Shown in pieces: positions 26,604 to 35,466 of a stretch of DNA of 64,000 bases (positions within the stretch are counted from its first letter, which is position 1; every line of letters starts with the position of its first letter). Origin of the DNA: Defluviicoccus sp046348835 (GTDB lineage Bacteria > Pseudomonadota > Alphaproteobacteria > Rhodospirillales > Defluviicoccaceae); assembly GCA_046348835.1 (NCBI GenBank), contig JAXMDM010000005.1:124001-188000 (forward strand), written 5' to 3'. The position numbers and the translations under genes were made by a program. The notes under the pieces are model-generated. The model was not told where the DNA came from, ran no database searches, and saw only the letters and a list, made by a program, of their open reading frames with translations.

Positions 26604-27265
26604 TGCACGGCCTCGCCTTCGACATCTCCCACCTTCTCGCCGGCAGCCTGGTCCTGATCAGCCTGATGCTGCTCTACCAAGACCGGATGTACAGCCTGCT
26701 CAACGTCTTCGCCCTGCACGCGGTGGTCCTGGCGCTGGCCGTCGCCTGGCAGGCGCACATCCAGGCGGCGCCGCACCTTTACCTCACCGCCGCCATCGCC
26801 CTGGTGTTCAAGGGCACGATGATCCCCATCGCCTTGCACCGGATGGTGCAACGGCTCGGCATCGGCCGGACGATCGAAACCGTCGTCGGTGTCGGGCCGA
26901 CGATGCTGGTCGGCATCGGCCTGGTGGCGCTGGCGATCATGGTGATGCTGCCGGTGACCGGGCAGGCGGATGTGCTCACCCAGGAAGACCTGGCGTTCGC
27001 GCTGTCCGTCGTCCTCCTCGGCCTGTTGATGATGGTGACCCGGCGCAACGCCGTCAGTCAGGTGGTGGGGTTCATGTCGCTGGAGAACGGGCTGATCCTC
27101 GCCGCCGCCGGGGCCAAGGGAATGCCGCTCGTGGTCGAGATCAGCGTCGCCTTCTCGGTGCTGATCGCCTTCATCGTCATCGGCATCTTCCTGTTCCGCA
27201 TCCGTGAGCGGTTCGACACCGTCGACGTCCAGGTGCTGGACGGCTACCGGGGAGAACAGCCGTGA
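26603..27265 (+). CDS. hyfE: Hydrogenase-4 component E-like membrane subunit (HyfE)
   Basis: A 220-residue protein with about six or seven hydrophobic segments, matching HyfE: an N-terminal half unique to hyf-type complexes and a C-terminal half resembling NuoK (VVGFMSLENGLILAAAG with the conserved membrane Glu). It begins with an ATG sharing its A with the hyfC stop (TGATG); a GTG at 26600 is possible. It ends by sharing bases with the hyfF start, so translation is coupled along the operon. Confidence 0.88.
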   Translation: MHGLAFDISHLLAGSLVLISLMLLYQDRMYSLLNVFALHAVVLALAVAWQAHIQAAPHLYLTAAIALVFKGTMIPIALHRMVQRLGIGRTIETVVGVGPTMLVGIGLVALAIMVMLPVTGQADVLTQEDLAFALSVVLLGLLMMVTRRNAVSQVVGFMSLENGLILAAAGAKGMPLVVEISVAFSVLIAFIVIGIFLFRIRERFDTVDVQVLDGYRGEQP

Positions 27266-28710
27266 GTTCCCTCGCCCACGGGGCGCTGTTCGCCGTTCTG
27301 GTCATCCCGGCGGTGGCCGCCGGCGTTCTCGCCCTCGTCGCCTCCTATCGCCGGGGGGCGGCGATCAACGTGGTGGCGACGGCGCTGACCCAGCTCGCCG
27401 CGTGGGTGCTGGTCTTCGCCCGACCGGAGCCGTCGCTGTACCTGCACGTGGACGACTTCAACATCTTCCTGATCGTTCTCAACACCTTCGTCGCCTTCAC
27501 CACCAGCGTCTTCAGCGCCAGCTACATCGCCCACGAACTGGCGACCGGCCGGTTGAGCCCGGGCTATCTCCGCTTCTATCACGCCATGTATCAGGTGCTG
27601 CTCTTGGCGATGAACCTGGCGCTGCTGGCCAACAACATCGGCGTGATGTGGGTGGCGATCGAGCTGGCGACGCTGACGACGGTGATGATGGTCGGCATCT
27701 ACCGCACCCCGGCCTCGCTGGAGGCGGCGTGGAAGTACTTCATCCTCGGCAGCGTCGGCATCGCCCTGGCCCTGTTCGGGACGATCCTCGTCTACCTGGC
27801 GGCGAGCCCGACGGTGGGCCAGGGCCTCGATGCCATGGCGTGGACGATCCTGGTGGCGAAGGCACCGGCGTTCGATCCGGCGCTGCTCAACCTCGCCTTC
27901 GTCTTCCTCCTCGTCGGCTACGGCACCAAGATCGGGCTGGCGCCGCTGCATGCCTGGCTGCCGGACGCCCACGCCGAGGGGCCGACGCCGATCTCGGCGG
28001 TGCTGTCGGGGCTGCTGCTCAACGTCGCCCTCTATGCGCTGCTTCGCTTCAAGATCCTGCTCACCGCCAACGCCCAGGCGCTGTCGCCGGGCGGCCTGAT
28101 GATCGGCATGGGGCTGGTCTCGCTGACCTTCGCCGCGCTGATGCTCTATCGGCGCCGCGACGTGAAGCGCATGTTCGCCTATTCGTCGATCGAGCATATG
28201 GGGCTGATCACCTTCGCCTTCGGCATGGGCGGACCGATCGCCAGCTTCGCCGGCCTGTTCCACATGACCATGCACAGCCTGACCAAGTCGGCGATCTTCT
28301 TCGCCGTGGGTCACGTCAGCCAGGCCAAGGGCACCCAGAAGCTGGCCGAGATCGGCGGCCTCACCCAGACCCATCCCGTCCTCGGCTGGGGACTGGTGCT
28401 GGGGGTCATCGCCATCGCCGGCCTGCCGCCGTTCGGGATCTTCATGAGCGAGTTCCTGGTCATCACCTCCACCTTCGCCCGCCAGCCGCTCTTAGCGATC
28501 CCGCTGGTGGCCGGGCTCTTGATCGGCATCGGTGCCCTGGTGCTGCGTATGCAGAAGCTCGCCTTCGGCCCGCCGGTGGGCGAGAACGCCCCGGTGGAGG
28601 CGTCCTACCTGCCGCTCTTCGTGCACCTGGCGATCGTCCTCGTTGCCGGCGTCTTCCTGCCGGAGGCGCTGGTCGCCTGGTTCCGGGCGGTCGCGGCGTT
28701 GATCGGCTGA
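27262..28710 (+). CDS. hyfF: Hydrogenase-4 component F-like proton-pumping subunit (HyfF)
   Basis: A 482-residue antiporter-like membrane subunit of the NuoM/N/HyfF type, with about 14 hydrophobic segments. Conserved parts include MWVAIELATLTTVMMVGIY, GYGTKIGLAPLHAWLPDAHAEGPTPISAVLSG and RRDVKRMFAYSSIEHMGL, which hold the lysine/glutamate/histidine chain used in ion pumping. It starts at a GTG overlapping the hyfE stop by four bases. Together with HyfB this gives the complex two full pump modules, as in hydrogenase-4; HyfD is missing from this operon. Confidence 0.92.
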   Translation: MSSLAHGALFAVLVIPAVAAGVLALVASYRRGAAINVVATALTQLAAWVLVFARPEPSLYLHVDDFNIFLIVLNTFVAFTTSVFSASYIAHELATGRLSPGYLRFYHAMYQVLLLAMNLALLANNIGVMWVAIELATLTTVMMVGIYRTPASLEAAWKYFILGSVGIALALFGTILVYLAASPTVGQGLDAMAWTILVAKAPAFDPALLNLAFVFLLVGYGTKIGLAPLHAWLPDAHAEGPTPISAVLSGLLLNVALYALLRFKILLTANAQALSPGGLMIGMGLVSLTFAALMLYRRRDVKRMFAYSSIEHMGLITFAFGMGGPIASFAGLFHMTMHSLTKSAIFFAVGHVSQAKGTQKLAEIGGLTQTHPVLGWGLVLGVIAIAGLPPFGIFMSEFLVITSTFARQPLLAIPLVAGLLIGIGALVLRMQKLAFGPPVGENAPVEASYLPLFVHLAIVLVAGVFLPEALVAWFRAVAALIG

Positions 28711-28721
28711 AGGGGGAGGCG

Positions 28722-30215
28722 ATGTCCGTGTTCGACACCATCCTCGGCGACGACCGCCCGGCCATCGACAACCACCGCCCCTGGCCGCGCTTCGAGGTCG
28801 ACCCGGCCGCCTGGCGCCGGGCCGCCGAGGGCCTCCGCGACGGTGCCGTTGTCCTCGTCGGCTACTGGGGCGAACCCGATCGGGTCCACCTGGCCCTGGC
28901 CCTGCCGACCTACGCCGCCGGCTGCGTTCTCACCCTGGCGTGTCCCGACGGCGGATTCCCGTCGCTCGCCGCTATCCATCCGCCGGCGGCACGCCTGGAG
29001 CGATCCATTCGCGACCTGTGGCGGCTGACGCCGTGGGATGCCGCCGACCGGCGACCCTGGCTCGATCACGGCCGCTGGCCGACCTCGGGCGAGGAGGCGA
29101 AGGCCGATTATGCCTTCCTGCCGGTGGAGGGCGGGGGGCTGCACCGCATCCCGGTGGGGCCGGTCCATGCCGGCATCATCGAGCCCGGCCACTTCCGCTT
29201 CACCGCGTCGGGCGAGACCGTCGTCCGCCTGGAAGCGCGCCTCGGTTACGTCCACAAGGGGATCGAGGGCCTGATGGCGGGCGCGCCGCTGGCCAAGGCG
29301 GGGCGGGTGGCCGGCCGCGTCTCCGGCGACAGCACCGTCGCCTATGCCATCGCCTTCGCCCGCGCCGTCGAGGCGGCGACCGAGACGCCGGTGCCGCCGC
29401 GGGCGATCTGGCTCCGGGCGCTGATGGCGGAGCTGGAGCGGATCGCCAACCATTTGGGCGACATCGGCGCCATCTGCAACGATGCGGCGTTCGCCGTCAT
29501 GCTCGCCCACTGCGGGGTGCTGCGTGAGCGGGTGCTGCGCACCGCCGACGCCTGCTTCGGCCACCGGCTGATGATGGACCGGGTCGTCCCGGGCGGCGTC
29601 GCCGTCGACCTGGCCGGCGAGGGCGTCGTGGCGATCGAAACGCTGGTCCGTCACATCCGCGATCGCTTCCCCGAGCTAATCGAACTCTACGATGCCACCA
29701 CCTCGCTGCAGGATCGGACCGTCGCCACCGGCCGGCTGCAGCCGGCGCTGGCAAGCCGCTTCGCCGCCGGCGGGGTGGTCGGTCGTGCCTCCGGCCGGGC
29801 GATCGACGTGCGCCGACAGCCGGGCTATGCGCCTTACGACGACCTGCCGTTCCAGGTCCCGGTGCGCGAGGACGGCGACGTCAACGCCCGCGTCTGGGTC
29901 CGTATCGGCGAGGTGGAGCAGAGCTTGGCGCTGTTGTCGCTGATCTTGAGCCGGCTGCCGGCCGGGCCCATCGCCGCCGAGGTGTCGCCGCCGGCCACCG
30001 CCGTCGAAGGTCTCGCCCTGGTGGAGGGCTTCCGCGGCGATGTCTTCGTCTGGGTGCGGCTGGGTCCCGACGGCCGGGTGGAGCGCTGCCACCTGCGCGA
30101 TCCGTCGTGGTTCCACTGGCCGCTGCTGGAGGCGGTGATCGAGGGCAACATCGTTGCCGACTTCCCCCTCTGCAACAAGTCGTTCAACTGCTCCTATTCC
30201 GGCCACGACCTTTAG
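28722..30215 (+). CDS. hyfG: Hydrogenase-4 large-subunit homologue lacking most nickel cysteines (HyfG-like, NuoCD type)
   Basis: A 497-residue fusion of a NuoC-like N-terminus (about 1-150) with a NuoD/[NiFe] large-subunit domain. In true group 4 hydrogenases the active site is held by CxxC near the N-terminus and CxxC near the C-terminus. Here the first motif reads RVSGDSTVAY (199-208), with Ser201 and Ser204 where the cysteines belong. The second reads NCSYSGHD, with Cys490 kept but Ser493 in place of the last Cys. A NiFe centre is therefore very unlikely. Substitutions of this kind define Ehr (energy-converting hydrogenase-related) complexes of unknown redox substrate. No C-terminal maturation peptide is visible. 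GGGGGAGG precedes the ATG by few bases. Confidence 0.88.
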   Translation: MSVFDTILGDDRPAIDNHRPWPRFEVDPAAWRRAAEGLRDGAVVLVGYWGEPDRVHLALALPTYAAGCVLTLACPDGGFPSLAAIHPPAARLERSIRDLWRLTPWDAADRRPWLDHGRWPTSGEEAKADYAFLPVEGGGLHRIPVGPVHAGIIEPGHFRFTASGETVVRLEARLGYVHKGIEGLMAGAPLAKAGRVAGRVSGDSTVAYAIAFARAVEAATETPVPPRAIWLRALMAELERIANHLGDIGAICNDAAFAVMLAHCGVLRERVLRTADACFGHRLMMDRVVPGGVAVDLAGEGVVAIETLVRHIRDRFPELIELYDATTSLQDRTVATGRLQPALASRFAAGGVVGRASGRAIDVRRQPGYAPYDDLPFQVPVREDGDVNARVWVRIGEVEQSLALLSLILSRLPAGPIAAEVSPPATAVEGLALVEGFRGDVFVWVRLGPDGRVERCHLRDPSWFHWPLLEAVIEGNIVADFPLCNKSFNCSYSGHDL

Positions 30216-30217
30216 CC

Positions 30218-30739
30218 ATGCGCAAGACGGTGTTCCGCAGCCTGTTCCGACCGACGCTGACCGAGCCGCCGCCGCCGGCGGACGAGGCGGCGCTGGCCCA
30301 ACTGGCGGCGCGGGTGGATCGGGCGGCCCGTCAGCGCCTCGGCCGCAGCCTCGCCATCCGCGAGGTCGACGCCGGCTCCTGCAACGGGTGCGAGCTGGAG
30401 ATCCACGCCCTCAACAACGCCTTCTACGACCTGGAGCGCTTCGGCCTGCGCTTCGTCGCCTCACCCCGCCATGCCGACGTGCTGCTGGTTACCGGGCCGG
30501 CGAGCCGCAACATGGAAGAAGCCCTGGCACGCACCTACGCGGCGACACCGGCGCCGAAATGGGTGGTCGCGGTGGGAGACTGCGCCGGAGACGGCGGCGT
30601 GTTCGCCGGCAGTGACCGGGTGGTGGCGGGGGGTGTGGCCGCCGTCGTTCCCGTCGACCTCCACATCCCCGGCTGCCCGCCGACGCCGACCCAGCTCCTC
30701 GCCGGGCTGCTGGCCCTGCTGCAGCGACCCGCCCCTTGA
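30218..30739 (+). CDS. hyfI: Hydrogenase-4 small-subunit homologue (NuoB/HyfI)
   Basis: A 173-residue iron-sulfur subunit of the NuoB/HyfI family. All four ligands for the N2-type 4Fe-4S cluster are present: Cys55 and Cys58 (GSCNGCELEI), Cys122 (GDCAGDGG) and Cys153 (HIPGCPPTP). The electron-entry or exit cluster is thus intact even though the partner large subunit lacks its nickel site. The start lies two bases after the hyfG stop. It is the last gene of the operon; no HyfA/HyfH ferredoxin subunit and no maturation genes (hyp) follow. It converges with the Asp-box protein gene 16 bases further on. Confidence 0.9.
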   Translation: MRKTVFRSLFRPTLTEPPPPADEAALAQLAARVDRAARQRLGRSLAIREVDAGSCNGCELEIHALNNAFYDLERFGLRFVASPRHADVLLVTGPASRNMEEALARTYAATPAPKWVVAVGDCAGDGGVFAGSDRVVAGGVAAVVPVDLHIPGCPPTPTQLLAGLLALLQRPAP

Positions 30740-30755
30740 CGGCCACCGTGTCGCC

Positions 30756-32069
30756 TCAAGGGCAGGTCACGCCGCTCAGAATCCTACTCCCGTAGCCATA
30801 CCAGGTTGCGAAAGCCCCGCCGGGGCTTGTCGCCAAACCGGCCGGCGAGCCGCCCGACGAGTCCGACACTTGTAGGTTTGTCGACCACGCGGATCCGGGC
30901 TGGGCGAGCTTTCGAGTGTAAAACACATCCGTATCTGGGTACAGTTTGCGCGCATCGCCCCAAGCCACCTGGAGCAAGGTGGTTGACCCGCACGTCTGCG
31001 TCGCCAGCAACGGAGCGGATTGGGTGCTACCCACGGTATCATCGCTGATGGTGACTGGGGCCGCCCATGTCCGATAGGGAGGGGCGCCCCAGATATAGCC
31101 GATATCGCCTTGGTCGCCCTGCGATGGCGCTTGCCGCTGGTAGACGATGTGCGCGGTTCCCTGGTTGCCGACCTTCGCGTCAAGCTGAGCGTACCAATCC
31201 GGGTAGAGCGCCACATCCGTCGCCGCGACAATCGTCGGTCCGAACGTCGCCCCGTGGTTCTGCGACCGCCTGACTTTGACCGTTCCGAGCACTCGTTGGT
31301 CAAGGCTTGCATAGTGGGTCCAGGCAACCAAGACGTCGCCATCCACGCCGCCGGCAACGGTCGCGTCGCCTATAATGTCCCCTTCGTCCCCCGGACATGC
31401 CCCCGTGACCGTCTTAGGTGGACTCCAGTTCGCCCCACGGTCCACCGACCGCGCGAAAACGATGCTTTCACACGGGCCGATCCCATCCCCGCTCACGTAA
31501 AACGCGATAAGATAAACCCCATCGGCGTCGGTCGCGCGGACAGGTGTTGTGAGAACCAGACTATAATACTCGACATCGATTCCGTCGAGTGTGGCCGCTG
31601 CGACCACCGGCCTGCGCCACGTGGCGCCATTGTCTTCCGAGCGGGTCACCAGGATGTTCGTTTCGTAGGCGGACGCGGCGAGCGGATCGACCTCATAGGC
31701 CGCGTAGACGCTCTTGCCGTCCGGCGCATAGGCCACGCTGGCCTGGTAACACTCGTTTAAATAGCCAATACCGATAGGCAATGCAACCGGGCGTGACCAC
31801 GTGCGCCCGCCATTGCTGCTCCTGTAGGCAAGGCAAGCCCCGCTCGCGGTTGCGACGAGGTTCTTCGGATTCTTGGGATTGCCTGCGACTGTCGTCCACC
31901 CGGGCACCGCAACGTCCAAGAAGTCCCTCGGCGGGACCACGGTTGCTTCTGTCCCCATCGCAGGCGCTGAAATATCGCCCGCATCCACCTCAGCCGACTC
32001 GGCAGCGAATGTGACCGGCACGGCGAACACCGAGACCGCCACTGCAGCGACCGCCGCAAATTTGCGCAC
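30756..32069 (-). CDS. Secreted Asp-box (sialidase-fold) protein
   Basis: A 437-residue exported protein. It starts at a GTG with an AGGAGGGGG 3-8 bases upstream and has a signal peptide ending FAAES near residue 24. Four Asp-box motifs (S-x-D/N-x-G-x-x-W/F) are visible: SSNGGRTWSRP, SEDNGATWRRP, SVDRGANWSPP and SQNHGATFGP, indicating a six-bladed beta-propeller of the sialidase/BNR type. The arginine triad of true sialidases is not evident, so enzymatic activity is uncertain; carbohydrate binding is equally possible. Several cysteines suggest disulfides. Confidence 0.8.
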   Translation of the reverse strand: MRKFAAVAAVAVSVFAVPVTFAAESAEVDAGDISAPAMGTEATVVPPRDFLDVAVPGWTTVAGNPKNPKNLVATASGACLAYRSSNGGRTWSRPVALPIGIGYLNECYQASVAYAPDGKSVYAAYEVDPLAASAYETNILVTRSEDNGATWRRPVVAAATLDGIDVEYYSLVLTTPVRATDADGVYLIAFYVSGDGIGPCESIVFARSVDRGANWSPPKTVTGACPGDEGDIIGDATVAGGVDGDVLVAWTHYASLDQRVLGTVKVRRSQNHGATFGPTIVAATDVALYPDWYAQLDAKVGNQGTAHIVYQRQAPSQGDQGDIGYIWGAPPYRTWAAPVTISDDTVGSTQSAPLLATQTCGSTTLLQVAWGDARKLYPDTDVFYTRKLAQPGSAWSTNLQVSDSSGGSPAGLATSPGGAFATWYGYGSRILSGVTCP

Positions 32070-32238
32070 AATCCCCCTCCTAAACGCAAGACGGGAATCA
32101 TAAGCCCGCTCTTCGCCTGCGTCAATTCAGGAGAGGCGATCCGACCCCGCCGCTTAACGAGCGCGCCGGCCCGTCGACACTCGGCGGAAAACAGATAACT
32201 GCGGCCTGCGGCGTAGAGGACTCATTCATTGATTTTGG

Positions 32239-32315
32239 TGGTAGCGGAGGAGGGACTCGAACCCCCGACACGCGGATTATGATTCCGCTGCTCTAACCAG
32301 CTGAGCTACTCCGCC
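32239..32315 (-). tRNA. tRNA-Met (CAT), elongator type
   Basis: A complete cloverleaf of 77 bases on the minus strand including the encoded CCA end. The acceptor stem GGCGGAG pairs with CTCCGCT (one wobble). The D-loop contains AGCTGGTTAGA, and the anticodon stem GCGGA/TCCGC encloses loop ATCATAA with anticodon CAT. The T-arm carries GGTTCGAGT. The sequence matches the elongator methionine tRNA of alphaproteobacteria. It lacks the unpaired 5' base and GGG/CCC anticodon stem of initiator tRNA. A lysidine-modified tRNA-Ile is the only alternative, and less likely. Confidence 0.93.
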
Positions 32316-32457
32316 TTCCAGGTGGTCCGGCCAAGTGGGCCGGACGGGCCGGCCGGATCGCCGTGATCCGGGAAGCTCCCGAATATGGCCTATCGGCCGG
32401 GGCTGTCAAGGCGCCGACGGGCGCCGGCGGAGCTTCGGCTCGCCGTGGTGATCGTGG

Positions 32458-32919
32458 TCAGAAGAGGAACGCCGCCGCCACCTGCGCCGCCCCGAACAGG
32501 ACGGTGAGGAAGGGCAGGTAGTAACGCCAGTCGCCGCCGTCTTCACGCACCACCACCACCTTAGTCCCGTCCTTGGCGGTGGCGATGGTTTCGCCCTTGC
32601 CATCCTTGTCGTCCGCCGGTTCGGCGGCGGCGACCTGCGGCTCGGCATCGCGGACCGCCTTGCCGCCCTTGGGCGGTGCCGCCGGCCGGGCGGCTTCGGC
32701 TTGCTCCGGCGCCTCGTACTTGGACGGCGCCGGGCCGTAATAGTTCACCAGGCGGCGGCTGTCCCGATGGTCGGGCTCGCGGTGGCAGGTGACGGCCGCC
32801 AGCGACTGGTAGCAGTAGACCGGCTCGTAATCGGTCACCTCCCGCTCGTAGGCGGATTCATAGGAGGTGCAACCGCCGGTCAGCAGCAGGACCACACCCA
32901 GACAGGGGGAAACGCGCAT
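32458..32919 (-). CDS. Hypothetical lipoprotein with C-terminal membrane segment
   Basis: A 153-residue protein. The signal peptide ends in a lipobox-like TGGC (Cys17), and the mature part starts TSYESAYEREVTDYEP. A proline/alanine/lysine-rich linker (about 65-120) follows, then a final hydrophobic stretch (YYLPFLTVLFGAAQVAAAFLF) reaching the C-terminus. The family was not recognised; similar small lipoproteins occur in Rhodospirillales. An extended -10-like TGCTAAAAT lies about 70-75 bases upstream of the start on the minus strand (TAAAAT at 32988-32993) and could be its promoter. Confidence 0.65.
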   Translation of the reverse strand: MRVSPCLGVVLLLTGGCTSYESAYEREVTDYEPVYCYQSLAAVTCHREPDHRDSRRLVNYYGPAPSKYEAPEQAEAARPAAPPKGGKAVRDAEPQVAAAEPADDKDGKGETIATAKDGTKVVVVREDGGDWRYYLPFLTVLFGAAQVAAAFLF

Positions 32920-33052
32920 ACGCCCGCACTCGCCAACCAACACCGGGCTGCCAACCAACCCTGGGCGTCGCTGTCACCCTAGATTGCATTTTAGCATAAT
33001 TATCCCGCAAAGATAGCAGATATTCGGCGGTGGGATGTCCGCCGCCGCGCCT

Positions 33053-34339
33053 TCAGATCCCTCCCGGGGCGAAGATCTCCTGCGGTGCGGCCAGGCCCTT
33101 CATCGGCTGGAAGCCCAGCGATTCCACCGGCTCCTCGATGCAGGCGGCAAACTCGGCCGAGGTGAGCACGCTGCGGGCCATGGCCTTGGTCAGGCCCTCG
33201 AGGCGGGCGGCGCGGTTTACCGCCGATCCCATTACGGTGAAATTGAGCCGGTCGGGGGCGCCGATGTTGCCGTAGATGACTTCGCCGACGTGGAGGCCGA
33301 CGCCGAAGCGGATGGCCGGCTGATGCGCCCGCGCCCGGCGCAGGTTGACCGTGGCGATACCGCTGAAGGCGTCGCGCGCCGCCTCCAGCGCCGCCTTGCA
33401 CGCCTGCCGGCGATCGCCGATCTCGGCTATGGGAAACACCACCAGGATCGCGTCGCCGATAAAGTGGAGGATCTCCCCGCCGCGCGCGATCGCCGCCGCG
33501 TTCACCAGCTCGAAGTAGGCATTGAGGATTTCCAGCACCTGCGCCCAGGGCAGGGCCTCGGTCAGGGGGGTGAAGCCGCGCAGGTCGCTGTACCAGATGG
33601 CGGCGTCGATGACCTCGCCGTCACCGCGGCGGATCAGACCCCTCAGCACCCGCCGCCCGGCGCGGGGGCCGACGTAGGTGTCGAGAAGCGCCAGCGCGGC
33701 GCGGTGCTCGACGAAGATCTCGATGGGGAAGGCGAGCAGCTGGGTCAGCACCTGAAACTTGGTGATGTCGAGGTCGGTAAACCCTTCCGGCCGGTCGGTA
33801 GCGATGCACAGGACGTTGAGCTGACCGGTGGAGAAATCGAGCGGAAAGGCCACGTAGTCCATGCCGCCGCGGGCGGCGAGAAACTGCAGCGAGGGGTGGT
33901 CGATCTCGGCGTCGAGATGATCCAGCCGGCGACGGACCATGGACTTGCCCTGGTGGATCCTCTGGATCGGGCTGCCGTCGTAGGCGACCGAGCCCCGAAA
34001 GTGGCCGATCATCTTCTCGTCGACCCGGGGCGAGCCGCGGCTCCAGGTGAGTTGCCAGGCGGCAAACCGGGGATGGATCGTCCGCACATCGAGGCCGAGG
34101 CGCCATATGGGTGCGCCGGCCTCCATCAGCTTGTCGCAAAGTCGGGCGATGAACTTCGGCGGCTGCTTGATGTGGCGGCCTTCTTCGATGATCCAGGCCA
34201 TCACCGCAGCCAGGTGCCAGCCGTCTTCGCGGACGAACAGCGTGTCCAGATAGGCCAGCGCGCCCGGTGCCAATGCCGGCAACGGGAGAGGGCCCGTGGG
34301 CTGCACCCCGGTCTCAGGTTTTCGCGGCTTCTGGCTCAT
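33053..34339 (-). CDS. Class III adenylate/guanylate cyclase
   Basis: A 428-residue soluble protein. Residues 1-220 form an unassigned sensory-like N-terminal region with a possible GAF-like fold (DYVAFPLDFSTGQLNVLCIATDRPEGFTDLD). The C-terminal catalytic domain (about 235-420) has the class III features: the first metal aspartate in WYSDLRGFTPLTE, the second in HFIGDAILVVF, and the Asn/Arg transition-state pair in VMGSAVNRAARLEGL. All catalytic residues look intact, so it should make cAMP (or cGMP) in the cytoplasm. Its ligand is unknown. A possible effector, a cNMP-binding protein, is encoded at 48.5-51.4 kb. Confidence 0.9.
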   Translation of the reverse strand: MSQKPRKPETGVQPTGPLPLPALAPGALAYLDTLFVREDGWHLAAVMAWIIEEGRHIKQPPKFIARLCDKLMEAGAPIWRLGLDVRTIHPRFAAWQLTWSRGSPRVDEKMIGHFRGSVAYDGSPIQRIHQGKSMVRRRLDHLDAEIDHPSLQFLAARGGMDYVAFPLDFSTGQLNVLCIATDRPEGFTDLDITKFQVLTQLLAFPIEIFVEHRAALALLDTYVGPRAGRRVLRGLIRRGDGEVIDAAIWYSDLRGFTPLTEALPWAQVLEILNAYFELVNAAAIARGGEILHFIGDAILVVFPIAEIGDRRQACKAALEAARDAFSGIATVNLRRARAHQPAIRFGVGLHVGEVIYGNIGAPDRLNFTVMGSAVNRAARLEGLTKAMARSVLTSAEFAACIEEPVESLGFQPMKGLAAPQEIFAPGGI

Positions 34340-34415
34340 TCACCCAGGGATTGGTCCATGCCGATGACGCGTTGGTCGATCCTTGCCTGTGCGGAGGCTA
34401 GCCGAACACGGCCCC

Positions 34416-35420
34416 TCACCCGTTGACGTCGATCACTGTCCGTCCGCGAATGCCGCCCTTGAGGATGCGCTGTCCGGCGGCGGTGACCTCGCTCAAGGGG
34501 ATGGTGGTGGTGATCTCGGCGAGCTTGTCCATGGGCAACTCCTTCACCAGCCGCGACCAGGCGACGAGGCGCCGCTCGGTGGGACAGGTGGCGCTGTCGA
34601 TGCCGAGGAGATTGACTCCGCGCAGCAGGAACGGGATCACCGTCGCTTGAAAGGCGATGCCGGCGGCGTTGCCGACGCTGGCGCAGCTCCCCCAGTAGCA
34701 GAGGCTGGCGAGCAGGTGGCCGAGGACGTTGCCGCCCACATTGTCGATGGCGCCCGACCAGCGCTCGGGCCCGAGCGGCCCCTTCGGCGGCGTCTCCAGT
34801 TCGGTGCGCTCGACGAGGGTGGTGGCGCCGAGGGAGCGCAGGTAGTCGTGGGTCTCCTGGCGCCCGGTCACCGCCGCCACCCGGTAGCCGAGGTTGGCGA
34901 GGAGCGCCACGGCGATGCTGCCGACGCCGCCGGCGGCGCCGGTCACCAGCACCTCGCCCTTGTTGCCGGGCTTGAGGCCGTGCTCCTCGAGCGCCATCGT
35001 CGCCAGCATGGCGGTAAATCCGGCGGTGCCGATGGCCATCGCCTGCTCCGTCGTCATTCCCGCCGGCAACGGCACCAGCCAGTCGGCCTTGACCCGGGCC
35101 ATGCCGGCGTAGCCGCCCCAGTGGACCTCGCCCACCCGCCAGCCGGTCAGGATGACCCGGTCGCCCGGCTTGAACCGGTCGGACGACGATGCGTCGACGA
35201 CGCCGGCAAAGTCGATGCCGGGAACATGCGGATAGGTTCGCACCAGCCGGCCGAGCCCACCCAGCACCAGGCCGTCCTTGTAGTTGAGGTCCGAGTACTC
35301 CACCCGGACCAGCACGTCTCCTTGTGGGAGATCATCGACGGCGAGCGTCTCGATCGCCGGTGTGACCTTGCCGTCGCTCTCCTTCAGAACGATTGCGCGA
35401 AACCGATCGCCTCCGCCCAT
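34416..35420 (-). CDS. acuI: Acrylyl-CoA reductase-like MDR oxidoreductase (AcuI/YhdH type)
   Basis: A 334-residue zinc-independent medium-chain reductase of the YhdH/AcuI group. Hallmarks are SDLNYKDGLVL near the N-terminus, HVPGIDFAGVV, the cofactor motif VTGAAGGVGSIAVALL with the NADPH-type loop AVTGR, and WSGAIDNVGG. AcuI reduces acryloyl-CoA to propionyl-CoA in 3-hydroxypropionate or DMSP metabolism. The ATG at 35420 adds five or six residues before the usual FRAIVL start. It lies 46 bases after the dihydroorotase-like gene and may belong to the same transcript. Confidence 0.85.
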   Translation of the reverse strand: MGGGDRFRAIVLKESDGKVTPAIETLAVDDLPQGDVLVRVEYSDLNYKDGLVLGGLGRLVRTYPHVPGIDFAGVVDASSSDRFKPGDRVILTGWRVGEVHWGGYAGMARVKADWLVPLPAGMTTEQAMAIGTAGFTAMLATMALEEHGLKPGNKGEVLVTGAAGGVGSIAVALLANLGYRVAAVTGRQETHDYLRSLGATTLVERTELETPPKGPLGPERWSGAIDNVGGNVLGHLLASLCYWGSCASVGNAAGIAFQATVIPFLLRGVNLLGIDSATCPTERRLVAWSRLVKELPMDKLAEITTTIPLSEVTAAGQRILKGGIRGRTVIDVNG

Positions 35421-35466
35421 GGCCCCGAGTCCCTTGTTGGTTACCCGTGTTTCTCAGCGTCCCTTT

